Positions 17,395 through 25,444 of a DNA stretch of 64,000 nucleotides are shown one piece after another. Source of the DNA: Micromonospora nigra (GTDB taxonomy: Bacteria; Actinomycetota; Actinomycetes; Mycobacteriales; Micromonosporaceae); contig NZ_FMHT01000003.1 in assembly GCF_900091585.1 (NCBI RefSeq), positions 434,001-498,000 on the forward strand, in the 5' to 3' direction. Each line of letters starts with the position of its first letter. Position 1 is the stretch's first letter. Under the pieces are notes generated by a model. The model was given only the letters and a program-made list of their open reading frames with translations, was not told where the DNA came from and made no database searches. A program made the position numbers and the translations under genes.

Positions 17395-18197
17395 CCGCAC
17401 ACATCTCGACCGACCTGCTGGGCCGGTACGTCGCCGGGGACGCCGGCATCCCGCCGGACGTGTTGTGGGCGATGGAGGCACATCTGGAGGAGTGCGCGCA
17501 CTGCCGGGGCAGGCTGGCCGAGGTCGGCGACGTCGACACGGCGGCGCTGCTGGCCCGGGTCTGGACGGATCTGAACGCCGCGGTCGCCGCCACCGCGCCG
17601 GCCCCCGCCCGACGTCGGTGGCTGCCGTCCCGGTCCACCCGGTGGGTGACGCCGGTGGTCGTTCCCTGGCTCGCGACGACGGTGCTCGTGGTCCTGGTCG
17701 CGCTCGGCTTCGACCTGGCGGCCGCGACCAGCGGCGGGACGCTGCCTTCGCTGGTCGTCCTCCTCGCTCCGGTGGCGCCGTTCCTCGGAGTCGCCACCGC
17801 CTGGACGCAGCGGGTCGATCCGGCCCACGAGATGGTCGCCGCGACAGCGCGGGCGGGCCTCGGTCTGGTGTTGCGGCGAACCTTCGTCGTCCTCGTCGTG
17901 GTCATTCCGGTGCTCGCCGTGGCCGGCTGGCTGGTGGACACCTCCCCCGCCCGCTGGCTACTGCCGTGCCTGGCCTTCACGATGTGCGCGCTGGCGCTGG
18001 GTGAGGTGGTCGGCCTGCCCCGGGCCACGGCAGGGCTGGCGGTGCTGTGGGCGGCGGTGGTCATCGGGCCGAGCATCGTCACCGCCCGGATGTCGGTGCT
18101 GCTGACCGAAGCCGCCCTGCCGGGCTGGGCCGCGCTGACAGCGGTCGTCACCGTCGTACTGGTGGCCCGTCGCAACAGCGCCGCCGAACTTCGATGA
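17391..18197 (+). CDS. Membrane-bound zinc-finger anti-sigma factor
   Basis: 268 residues; ATG 17391 overlaps the sigma gene stop by four bases. The N-terminal 60 residues carry the zf-HC2/ZAS signature, DVLWAMEAHLEECAHCRGRL, i.e. H-x3-C-x2-C. The remainder has about six hydrophobic segments (for example VVVPWLATTVLVVLVALGF, VVLVVVIPVLAVAGWLV, GLAVLWAAVVIGPSIV), more than the single helix usual for anti-sigma factors. It probably holds the upstream sigma factor at the membrane until a signal arrives. The extended membrane domain may sense the stress or couple to the ABC transporter encoded next. Confidence 0.85.
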   Translation: MTAHISTDLLGRYVAGDAGIPPDVLWAMEAHLEECAHCRGRLAEVGDVDTAALLARVWTDLNAAVAATAPAPARRRWLPSRSTRWVTPVVVPWLATTVLVVLVALGFDLAAATSGGTLPSLVVLLAPVAPFLGVATAWTQRVDPAHEMVAATARAGLGLVLRRTFVVLVVVIPVLAVAGWLVDTSPARWLLPCLAFTMCALALGEVVGLPRATAGLAVLWAAVVIGPSIVTARMSVLLTEAALPGWAALTAVVTVVLVARRNSAAELR

Positions 18198-18230
18198 ATC
18201 CGCCGAACTTCGATGAAGAGGAAGTACGGA

Positions 18231-19037
18231 ATGAGGAACGCGATCAGCGCCGCGCACACGGCGCCGACAACGTACGCCTGGGCGATCCGGGCGGTGGACC
18301 TGCGGGTCCGGGCCGGTCGGCGACTCGTCGTCGACGGTCTCGACCTGTCGTTGGGCGTCGGTGTGCACGGGCTGCTCGGGCCCAACGGCGCCGGCAAGAC
18401 GACGTTGATGCGGGTGCTGGCGACCGTGCTGCGCCCGGCCGGCGGTGACCTCGAACTGCTGGGTCACGCGACCGGCGGACGCCTCGACCTGCGGACGTTG
18501 CGGCGCTCGATCGGATACCTGCCGCAGGAGTTCGGTTTCTACGGCCGGTTCACGGTGCGGGAGTTCATCGAGTACATGGCCTGGTTGAAGGAGATGCCCG
18601 CGCGCGACGTACCGGACGCGGTCCAGCGTGCGCTGGAACGGACGCGGCTCGCCGATCGCGGCAACACACGGATGAAGACGCTGTCCGGAGGCATGCTCCG
18701 GCGGGCGGGGATCGCGCAGGCCATCGTCAACGACCCCGAGATCCTGCTGTTGGACGAGCCGACGGTGGGCCTCGACCCCGAGCAGCGGACGGACTTCAGG
18801 TCGTTGCTGCGGGAACTGGGCACCCACACCTGCGTACTGGTGTCGACACATCTGGTGGAGGACGTGGTGGCGGCGTGCACGGGCGTGGTGCTGATGGACA
18901 CCGGACGGGTGGTGTTCCACGGGGTGCCCGCCGACCTGGTGGAGCTGGGTCAGGACGGGGTGGTGGGCGACAGCGCGGCCGAACGCGGGTACTCCGAACT
19001 GCTGCGCCGGCACCGGGACACGGAGGGCGCGGCATGA
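18231..19037 (+). CDS. ABC transporter ATP-binding protein
   Basis: 268 residues from ATG 18231 (RBS AGAGGAAG at good spacing; an ATG at 18213 is less likely). All nucleotide-binding motifs are present: Walker A LLGPNGAGKTTLMRVL, Q-loop YLPQEFGFYGRFTV, signature TLSGGMLRRAGIAQA, Walker B ILLLDEPTVGLDPEQR and the switch His in VLVSTHLVEDVV. It belongs to the single-domain exporter ATPases of the ABC-2 type. Immediate overlap with the next membrane gene (ATGA at 19034) indicates the two form the transporter. The substrate is unknown. Confidence 0.95.
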   Translation: MRNAISAAHTAPTTYAWAIRAVDLRVRAGRRLVVDGLDLSLGVGVHGLLGPNGAGKTTLMRVLATVLRPAGGDLELLGHATGGRLDLRTLRRSIGYLPQEFGFYGRFTVREFIEYMAWLKEMPARDVPDAVQRALERTRLADRGNTRMKTLSGGMLRRAGIAQAIVNDPEILLLDEPTVGLDPEQRTDFRSLLRELGTHTCVLVSTHLVEDVVAACTGVVLMDTGRVVFHGVPADLVELGQDGVVGDSAAERGYSELLRRHRDTEGAA

Positions 19038-20368
19038 CCGGGCGGATCCTGCGCATCGAGATCCACCGGTCGGCCGCGCTCTGGGTCGCCGCCGGGACGG
19101 CCCTGCTCGGAGCCGCCCTGCTGTACGTCGCCGTGGGCGGCTGGGGCGGACGCTGGATGCTCCTGGCGCTCTGGCAGCGGGAGTACCTGTTCATCCTCTG
19201 GCCCATGGCCCTCGGCCTGGGCGCCTGGCACGCGGGACGTGACCGCAGGTGCCGCACCGACGAGCTGATCTCGACGACCGCCCGGCCGCGTTGGCAGCGG
19301 GTCCTGCCGGCAGCCGCCGCGATGGCACTGTCGGCGGCCGCCGGCTACGTCCTGATGTACGCCACCGGCGCGGCCCAGGTCGCGGCGCTCGCCAGCTACC
19401 TGCCGGGCCAGTCCGTGGTGCTGGCCGGGGTCGGCGTCCTCTGGATGGTGTCCGGTGCCTGGCTCGGCATGGCCGTCGGCGCGCTCGTGCCGTCGCGTCT
19501 GACCCCGGCCGTCACCGCTGTCGTCGGTGCGGCCGTGGCGATGGTCGCCATCACCGATCGTGGATACTCCCACGTGCCCAAGGTCGTCCACCTGCTGACG
19601 CCGTCGCCGTTCGGGTTCTGGGGCGACTTCGTGACGGTCACCGGCAGAGTCAGCGTCGCGCACACCGTCTGGCTCGTCGGCCTGGCCGTCACCGGCCTCG
19701 CCGGTTTCGTCTGTGCCACCCGCGGCACCCGGCTGGTGGCCCTCCTGCCGGCAGCGGTCGCGGCCGTCACCGCCCTGGCGCTGCTGCCCGCCGACCGTCA
19801 GCGGCTGCCGGTGCCCGACCCGGCGGCTGCCGCACCCGTGTGCGAATCCGGGCCGCGGGTCTGTGTCACCAGGGTGCACGCCACCGCCCTGGCGGACCTG
19901 CGGGAACCGGCGCGGCAGGCGCTCGCGACACTGGCGGCGAAGCTTCCGCAGGCGCCCACCTCCGTCCGGGAAACCCCCGTCCCGTGGTACGAGGCGCAGG
20001 CCCGGGCACGACCACACGACACCCTGCTCGTGGAACTGGAACTCGACCCGTGGGGAGGGACGAAGGCAACTCCGGACGAACTGCGGTGGCGGCTGCTGGA
20101 CGGGGCCGGGACGCGGCCGTGTACGTACATCCTCGGCAAGCCGGACGCGGCCGGAGCACACCACACCGCGCGGCTCGCGGCGGCGGCCTGGCTGGTCGAC
20201 GCCCCACCACCGTCCGGTGAGTACGGTGATGCGGCGCTTCGGGCGTGGGAGAAGCTGCGATCGTTGCCGGCAACCGAGCAGCGGGCCCGCGTCGCCGCGT
20301 TGCGGGAGGCGGCACTGGCCTGCGTACAGGTGAATCTGCTCGACGTTCTCGTCGGCGACGCTCGATGA
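19034..20368 (+). CDS. ABC transporter-associated membrane protein (permease-like) with soluble C-terminal domain
   Basis: 444 residues; ATG overlaps the ATPase stop. The first ~260 residues contain about six membrane helices (ALWVAAGTALLGAALLYVAV, VLPAAAAMALSAAAGYVLM, VVLAGVGVLWMVSGAWLGMA and others), arranged as in ABC-2-type permeases. A hydrophilic C-terminal part (about residues 265-444) includes a Cys pair (VCESGPRVCVTRVHA) and a long acidic/Arg-rich helical region. That part probably lies outside the membrane. No family name is certain. It presumably pairs with the upstream ATPase. Confidence 0.8.
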   Translation: MTGRILRIEIHRSAALWVAAGTALLGAALLYVAVGGWGGRWMLLALWQREYLFILWPMALGLGAWHAGRDRRCRTDELISTTARPRWQRVLPAAAAMALSAAAGYVLMYATGAAQVAALASYLPGQSVVLAGVGVLWMVSGAWLGMAVGALVPSRLTPAVTAVVGAAVAMVAITDRGYSHVPKVVHLLTPSPFGFWGDFVTVTGRVSVAHTVWLVGLAVTGLAGFVCATRGTRLVALLPAAVAAVTALALLPADRQRLPVPDPAAAAPVCESGPRVCVTRVHATALADLREPARQALATLAAKLPQAPTSVRETPVPWYEAQARARPHDTLLVELELDPWGGTKATPDELRWRLLDGAGTRPCTYILGKPDAAGAHHTARLAAAAWLVDAPPPSGEYGDAALRAWEKLRSLPATEQRARVAALREAALACVQVNLLDVLVGDAR

Positions 20369-20943
20369 GATGGCTCGCGCTGCACCTGCGGTGCCGAGGC
20401 GTCCCCGCCTCGGCGGCGGCGGCGCTGGCCGCCGCGACGGTGCTGTGGTGGCTGGGCCAGGCGACCGACGTGCCCCGGCTCAGGCTGTCGGTCGCGCTGC
20501 TGACGGTGCTGGTGGCGACCGTCGCGTTCGGACCAGGGCTCACCGGGGCGGACCCGGCCCTGGACCGGTCGGCCGCGCTGGCCTGGCTGCCCCGGCGTGC
20601 CGCACACGTCCTGGCCATCATGGCGACCGCTGCGGCCGTCGCCGCCGCGCCGGCACTGGTGAGCGACCCACTGGCGGCGGTGGCGCTCCTGGTGCGGGAC
20701 GCTGCCGGGTTCGGCGGGCTGCTCGCCCTCGGAGGAGTTGCCTGGGGGGCTCAGTGGGCCTGGCTGCTGCCCGCCGGGTGGACCCTGACGGTGCTGCTGA
20801 CCGGGCCGGCGAGTTCGCCGACGTTTCGCGAGGTTCTGACCTGGATGATGCAGCCGCCGGGCACCACCTCGGCCACGGTCACCGCCGTGGCCATCGGCTT
20901 CGTGGGCGTGCTCGCCCATGCGGTCCTCGGTGGCCGCCGGTGA
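20365..20943 (+). CDS. Small membrane protein, second ABC permease component
   Basis: 192 residues; ATG 20365 overlaps the previous stop by four bases, so it is translationally coupled. Five to six hydrophobic segments cover most of its length (for example SAAAALAAATVLWWLGQAT, VALLTVLVATVAFGPGL, VLAIMATAAAVAAAPALV, GLLALGGVAWGAQWAWLLP). It has no recognisable soluble domain. Position and size suggest a partner subunit of the same exporter. This is the last gene of the sigma/anti-sigma/ABC operon; a convergent gene follows 30 bases later. Confidence 0.75.
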   Translation: MRWLALHLRCRGVPASAAAALAAATVLWWLGQATDVPRLRLSVALLTVLVATVAFGPGLTGADPALDRSAALAWLPRRAAHVLAIMATAAAVAAAPALVSDPLAAVALLVRDAAGFGGLLALGGVAWGAQWAWLLPAGWTLTVLLTGPASSPTFREVLTWMMQPPGTTSATVTAVAIGFVGVLAHAVLGGRR

Positions 20944-20972
20944 CGCACGGCATCTGCGGGACGCGCCGGGGG

Positions 20973-22166
20973 TCACGCCGTACGCCGGCTGACCACGAAG
21001 ACGTCGGCCTCCAGGAGCCGACCGGAAAGGCGCCCGGCCTCGTGGATCTGGTCGTCGGTCATCATGGGCACGATCTTGTGCGCCTCGTGGATCCCGTCGC
21101 CGTTGTCGGCGTCGAGCAGGCGGAGGTACCAACGCAGCGCCTGAACCAGGTCGACCGGACCACCGAACCCGTCCCGGTACCAGCAGGCCGCGGCGAACAT
21201 GCACCCCGCGTGCCCGTCCTCGGCGCCACGGACGTACCAGTGCAGCGCCTCGTCATCGAGGTCGAGTTCGCTGAGGCGATTCGCCAGCTGCGGGTACGCC
21301 TCGGAGACTCCGCCCTGCGCGGCCCGCCGCAACCACCGCACCGCCTCGTGTGGATCGCTGGTGGTGACGCCGAGGTTGTAGGCGCCGTAGCCGTCACCGG
21401 CCTCGGCCGCCGCCCGGAACAGCGCCACGGCCCGTTCCCTGTCCTCCGGCCGGCCTGCGTCGTCATCGAGCAGGAAGGCCAGCGCCCGTTGCGCCTCGGG
21501 GTCGCCTCCGGCCGCGGAGACCTCCAGCGACTCGGCGCCGGCGTTCCGCTCGCCGAGATGGATGGCGAGGACGACGCCGAGTATCGTTCGTGCGCGGGTG
21601 TCGGCGGCTGCCAGCTCGCGAAGCCGCGGCACGAGCAGCACGAGTTCCCGCACCGCCGGCGCGCTGCCCTCCTTCGCGGCACGCAGGAACCACTGCGCCG
21701 CCACCACCGGGTCCCGCCGGTGGTGGGCGAAGAGGATGCCCAGCTCGAACGAGGCCTGGTGGTCGCCACCTGCCAACGCGGCCAGGAGGAGACGCTCGGC
21801 CTCGACGTCGTCGACGGCGACGCCCTGTCCGGTCGCGTACATGACACCGGCCATCCGGTACGCCTCCGGCCGGCCGAGTTCCGCTGCGCGCCGGTAGCAG
21901 TCCACAGCGGCCGGGTAGCGCTGCTCGTTGGCACAGATCGCGGCGAGGTTGAACGCCGCCTCGGGGCTGCCCCGTTCAGCGGCGCGCTCGAACAGCGACA
22001 CCTTCTTCGCCGCGTCCACCGGCTCTCCGAGCCCTTCGCCAGCGAGCCAGCCGAGTAGGAACAGCGCCTGCGAGTCGTCGCCGGCCGACTCCAGCCGTTC
22101 CCGGCCGACGCCGTACTCCCCCCGCCGTACCGCCAGCAGACCCTGCTCGTACGCCGTCAACGCCAC
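20973..22166 (-). CDS. Sel1/TPR-repeat protein
   Basis: 397 residues if started at GTG 22166. TACACT lies 7 bases before this GTG, as a -10 for a leaderless transcript, and the upstream in-frame extension to 22268 is low-complexity Arg/Ala/Pro. The protein is built of about nine Sel1-type repeats of ~36 residues, recognisable by A-x4-G-x2-(G/A) patterns such as FERAAERGSPEAAFNLAAI, YRRAAELGRPEAYRMAGVMY, FLRAAKEGSAPAVRELV, FRAAAEAGDGYGAYNLGV and YVRGAEDGHAGCMFAAACWY. Such solenoids mediate protein-protein contacts. No signal peptide; probably cytoplasmic. The partner is unknown. Confidence 0.85.
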   Translation of the reverse strand: MALTAYEQGLLAVRRGEYGVGRERLESAGDDSQALFLLGWLAGEGLGEPVDAAKKVSLFERAAERGSPEAAFNLAAICANEQRYPAAVDCYRRAAELGRPEAYRMAGVMYATGQGVAVDDVEAERLLLAALAGGDHQASFELGILFAHHRRDPVVAAQWFLRAAKEGSAPAVRELVLLVPRLRELAAADTRARTILGVVLAIHLGERNAGAESLEVSAAGGDPEAQRALAFLLDDDAGRPEDRERAVALFRAAAEAGDGYGAYNLGVTTSDPHEAVRWLRRAAQGGVSEAYPQLANRLSELDLDDEALHWYVRGAEDGHAGCMFAAACWYRDGFGGPVDLVQALRWYLRLLDADNGDGIHEAHKIVPMMTDDQIHEAGRLSGRLLEADVFVVSRRTA

Positions 22167-22331
22167 GGTGTGCAGTGTAGGCCGGTTCGTCGCGGCCCGG
22201 CCCGGACGGGATGCCGCCCTGCGCCCGGGCCGGGCTGCCGCAGCGGGTCGAGTTCCCGCGCGGCGCACCAGGCGAGCCCGTCGACTACCGGGCGGGCTGA
22301 CGTGGTCGGGTGGGCCGTCGGAAGCGGGAAC

Positions 22332-22360
22332 TTGCCCTTCCGGTTACTGCAAGGGTCACC
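22332..22360 (+). promoter_or_regulatory. Candidate MerR-type promoter with CCCTT/AAGGG inverted repeat
   Basis: Just before the TipA-like gene, TTGCCC (22332-22337) overlaps an inverted repeat, CCCTT (22335-22339) and AAGGG (22351-22355). This is the usual layout of a MerR-regulated promoter with the operator between -35 and -10. The gene begins at 22369, so the mRNA leader would be very short. Confidence 0.4.
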
Positions 22361-22368
22361 CTGGTGTC

Positions 22369-23202
22369 ATGTTGTCGATCAGTGAGTTCAGCCAGATGTG
22401 CCACCTGTCGCCTCAGGCCCTGCGCTTCTACCACGCCGAGGGCCTGCTCGTGCCGGCGGAGACCGACGAGCGGACCGGCTACCGCTCGTACGCGTTCGAC
22501 CAGGTGGAACAGGCCATGCTGATCGCGCTTCTGCGGGACACCGGGATGAGCGTCAAGCTCGTCCGGCAGGCCCTCGACGAACCGGACCGGGCGGTTGCCC
22601 TGCTCGACCGGCACAGCGACGAGGTCCATCGGCAGCGCGGGGCCCAGGACGAGGCGATCCGGGCCGCCCGCAGTGTCTTCGAAGCGCAGCCGGAACCCCG
22701 GTTGCGGCACGTGCCGGCGATGACGGTGGTGGCCATGTTGGTGCACGGCACACCGCTCGGACGTGACGCGCAGGAGTGGGACAGGGCCGAGGCCACCGTC
22801 GCGGCGGCCACCGCCGAACTGGTCGCCAGGGTGCAGGAGGTCGGCGTCAGGTGCCTGGGCAGGCCGCGGCGAGCCTTGGCGTTCGAGACCCAGACACCGG
22901 ACCGACGCGTTCTCGACGGTGAGGGTGCGGCCTGGATGGTCGAGGTTCCGGTGGCCGCGACCACGGCTGCGCTGGCGGCGCTGCCCGCCGACCTCCTCGT
23001 GCACGCGCAGGCCGCTCGCGACGAACTGGCGATCTTCATGCCGGGCCGCAACACGATGGCCAAGTACGGCACCGTGATCCTGCGGCTGCTCCACGCCCAC
23101 CCGCTCGACGACGGAAGGTTCGTCGACATCGCACGTCTGCGCCAGGAGATCCATGACGACGGGGTGCTGAGCAGCGCCCCCGTCGAACAGCAGCCGGAGT
23201 GA
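22369..23202 (+). CDS. MerR-family transcriptional regulator with effector-binding (GyrI-like) domain
   Basis: 277 residues from ATG 22369. Residues 1-70 are a MerR winged helix (MLSISEFSQMCHLSPQALRF, then YHAEGLLVPAETDERTGYRS) with the coiled-coil start LIALLRDTGMSVKLVRQALD. The C-terminal ~150 residues have the two-repeat beta-alpha pattern of GyrI/BmrR-type drug-sensing domains (LRHVPAMTVVAMLVHGTPL and GAAWMVEVPVAATTAALAAL). Such regulators activate efflux or detoxification genes on binding bulky ligands. No obvious target gene is adjacent (release factor 3 is convergent, 16 bases away), so it may mainly regulate itself through the inverted repeat at its promoter. Confidence 0.88.
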   Translation: MLSISEFSQMCHLSPQALRFYHAEGLLVPAETDERTGYRSYAFDQVEQAMLIALLRDTGMSVKLVRQALDEPDRAVALLDRHSDEVHRQRGAQDEAIRAARSVFEAQPEPRLRHVPAMTVVAMLVHGTPLGRDAQEWDRAEATVAAATAELVARVQEVGVRCLGRPRRALAFETQTPDRRVLDGEGAAWMVEVPVAATTAALAALPADLLVHAQAARDELAIFMPGRNTMAKYGTVILRLLHAHPLDDGRFVDIARLRQEIHDDGVLSSAPVEQQPE

Positions 23203-23218
23203 ACCTCTGCCGGCTTCG

Positions 23219-24847
23219 TCAACCTGCCGGCAGGAGCGGGTCGAGGGTGAGCCCGGGTTGCCGGTCGGCGATGGAGCCCATGCGCCACCCGCTGGTGAAC
23301 AGTGCGAGCAGGACGCCGTCACGCACCCGGGTGAGGACTTCGGCGTCGGGCTGGCCGCGTAGGCGTTCCTCGCTGGCCGGGTCGGTGCGGCGGGCCACCT
23401 GGTAGGGCAGGTGTTCGAGGTGGGTGGTGACGTTGAACTCGGCGTCGAGGCGGGCGACGGCGACCTCGAACTGCATCGGACCGACAGCCGCGAGGACCGG
23501 GGCCTGGTCGCCCCGGCGGTCGGAGCGGAGAACCTGGACGACTCCTTCGGCGTCGAGCTGCTCGACGCCGCGGCGGAAGCGTTTGAAGGTGGAGGTGTCG
23601 GCGGCTCGCAGGACCGCGAAGTGTTCGGGGACGAACGAGGGCAGCGGAGGGAAGGTCACCGGGGGACCGTCGTGCAGGGTGTCGCCGATGCTCAGCGCGG
23701 TGGCGTTGACGAGGCCGATCACGTCGCCGGGGTACGCCTCGTCGATGGTTTCCCGGTCGGCGCCGAACATCTGCTGCGCGTACTTGGTGGCGAAGGGCCG
23801 GCCGGTGGTGGCGTGGGTGACGGTCATGCCGCGGGTGAACCGGCCGGAACAGATCCGTACGAAGGCGACCTGGTCGCGGTGGGCCTTGTTCATGTTGGCC
23901 TGGATCTTGAAGACGAAGCCGGCGAAGGGCGCGTCGACGGATCGCGGTGTGCCGCTGGTGTCGGGCCGGGGTTGAGGGGTGGGGGCGTGGGTGGCGAGGA
24001 CGTCGAGCAGCTGCCGGACACCGAAGTTGGCGACGGCGGCGCCGAAGAGCACGGGCGTGGTGGTGGCGGCGGCGAAGGCGTCCTGGTCGTGGCCGGCGCC
24101 GGTGAGGGTGAGCAGGTCGAGTTCCTCGGTGGCGCGGTGCCAGTCCTCGCCGTGTCGGTGGGCCGCCTCGGCGGGGGCGAGGTGTTCCTCGATGGCGGCG
24201 GTGGCACCGCCGGGGGTGCGGTGAAAGGCGGTCATCTCGCCGGTGCGACGGTCGACGACGCCGTGGAAGTGTCCGGCGATGCCGACGGGCCAGGTGATCG
24301 GGGTGGGGCGGAGGTTGGTCCGCTCTTCGATCTCGTCGAGCAGGGCGAGGGGTTCACGGCCGGGGCGGTCCCACTTGTTGATGAAGGTGATGACGGGGGT
24401 GCGGCGGGCGCGGCAGACCTCGAACAGTTTCAGGGTCTGCGGTTCGAGTCCCCTGGCGGCGTCGAGGAGCATCACGGCGCAGTCCACGGCGGTGAGGACC
24501 CGGTAGGTGTCCTCGGAGAAGTCGGCGTGACCGGGGGTGTCGAGCAGGTTGACGACGAGGTCGCGGTAGGCGAACTGCAGTACGGCGGAGGTGATGGAGA
24601 TGCCACGTTGTTGTTCCATGGCCATCCAGTCGGAGACCACGCCCTTGCGGCCGGTCTTGCCGTGTACGGCACCGGCCTCGCCGATCACCTGGGCGTGCAG
24701 GGCGAGTGCCTCGGTGATGGTGGACTTCCCGGCGTCGGGATGGGAGATCACCGCGAACGTCCGCCGTCGGGCCGCTTCGGCGGCGACGAGGGACGTCGTT
24801 GCCACCCCTGGCACCGCATCCCCCTCTCCGGCCCGATCAGTCGTCAC
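23219..24847 (-). CDS. prfC: Peptide chain release factor 3
   Basis: 542 residues from GTG 24847. It is a translational GTPase with the RF3 signatures: P-loop FAVISHPDAGKSTITEALA, switch I GRKGVVSDWMAMEQQRGISI, G3 LLDTPGHADFSEDTYRVLTA, G4 TFINKWDRPGREPL, then beta-barrel domains with FKIQANMNKAHRDQVAFVRI and GAVGPMQF-like AAVGPMQFEVAVARLDAEF. It recycles RF1/RF2 from the ribosome after peptide release. Unusually, a perfect 16-bp palindrome ends 5 bases before the GTG. If that is a MerR operator between -35 and -10, the transcript would start within the annotated 5' end, so an internal GTG at 24802 may be the real start. A MerR gene lies directly upstream on the same strand. Confidence 0.95.
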   Translation of the reverse strand: MTTDRAGEGDAVPGVATTSLVAAEAARRRTFAVISHPDAGKSTITEALALHAQVIGEAGAVHGKTGRKGVVSDWMAMEQQRGISITSAVLQFAYRDLVVNLLDTPGHADFSEDTYRVLTAVDCAVMLLDAARGLEPQTLKLFEVCRARRTPVITFINKWDRPGREPLALLDEIEERTNLRPTPITWPVGIAGHFHGVVDRRTGEMTAFHRTPGGATAAIEEHLAPAEAAHRHGEDWHRATEELDLLTLTGAGHDQDAFAAATTTPVLFGAAVANFGVRQLLDVLATHAPTPQPRPDTSGTPRSVDAPFAGFVFKIQANMNKAHRDQVAFVRICSGRFTRGMTVTHATTGRPFATKYAQQMFGADRETIDEAYPGDVIGLVNATALSIGDTLHDGPPVTFPPLPSFVPEHFAVLRAADTSTFKRFRRGVEQLDAEGVVQVLRSDRRGDQAPVLAAVGPMQFEVAVARLDAEFNVTTHLEHLPYQVARRTDPASEERLRGQPDAEVLTRVRDGVLLALFTSGWRMGSIADRQPGLTLDPLLPAG

Positions 24848-24852
24848 AACAT

Positions 24853-24868
24853 ACCCTCACGTGAGGGT
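24853..24868. promoter_or_regulatory. Palindromic MerR-type operator, perfect copy (before prfC)
   Basis: ACCCTCACGTGAGGGT is a perfect 16-bp palindrome in the 48-base gap between prfC and the upstream MerR gene. Three imperfect copies lie within 2.2 kb, before the MerR gene, the FUSC gene and the SulP-MerR operon. Confidence 0.7.
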
Positions 24869-24895
24869 TGCCCACCCGCGTGGGGGCGGCAAGGA

Positions 24896-25330
24896 TCAGT
24901 TGCCGGTCGCGGCGCGGGGGGCGGCGGACTCCCGAAGCGCGTCGATGTGGCTGGTGAGGGTGGCGGCGAACTCCTCCGCGGTGGCGAGCTGCGCCCGCAG
25001 CGCCGCGCAGCGCTCGTGGACGGCTTCGCGGTAGCCGGCGAGGGTGTCGAGCAGTTCTTCCCGCTCGGCCCTGCCCTGTCGGACATCGGTGGACAGCCGG
25101 TCGACGATCGCCAGCAGATCGCGCATCTGCTCCAGGGTGAACTCCAGCGGCTTCATCCGCTTGACCACCTGGAGCCGGTCCACGTCGGCGTCGGTGTAGA
25201 GGCGGAAGCCGCCCTGGCTGCGGGCGGAGGGGACCACCAGGCCCACCTCCTCGTAGTAACGGATCGTCCGCAGGCTCAGCCCCGTCCGCTCGGCCACCTC
25301 GCCGATCTGCATCAGTGCGCCGTCACCCAT
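24896..25330 (-). CDS. MerR-family regulator, paralogue A
   Basis: 144 residues from ATG 25330 (an internal ATG at 25312, directly MQIGEVAERTGLS, is an alternative). The helix-turn-helix and wing read MQIGEVAERTGLSLRTIRYY, EEVGLVVPSARSQGGFRLYT and VKRMKPLEFTLEQMRDLLAI. It then continues as a dimerising coiled coil (LLDTLAGYREAVHERCAALR) with no effector domain. There is a single Cys (in HERCAA), so classical metal co-ordination by a Cys pair is unlikely. It is closely similar to the regulator at 28695-29141. An operator variant lies 75 bases upstream and the perfect copy lies downstream before prfC, so it probably controls itself and prfC. Confidence 0.9.
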   Translation of the reverse strand: MGDGALMQIGEVAERTGLSLRTIRYYEEVGLVVPSARSQGGFRLYTDADVDRLQVVKRMKPLEFTLEQMRDLLAIVDRLSTDVRQGRAEREELLDTLAGYREAVHERCAALRAQLATAEEFAATLTSHIDALRESAAPRAATGN

Positions 25331-25404
25331 GGCGTCCGCCCCGCTCCGATCGTGCCCGCGACCCGGCGGACCTCCCACCGGCCGCCCAACTGAACCGCAA
25401 CCCT

Positions 25405-25420
25405 ACCCTCACGGAAGGGT
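25405..25420. promoter_or_regulatory. MerR-type operator variant (14 of 16) before the MerR gene
   Basis: ACCCTCACGGAAGGGT differs from the perfect palindrome at two central positions. It lies upstream of the minus-strand MerR gene, fitting autoregulation. Confidence 0.55.
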
Positions 25421-25444
25421 GCGCACGGTGCGGCCTCAGCGGCC

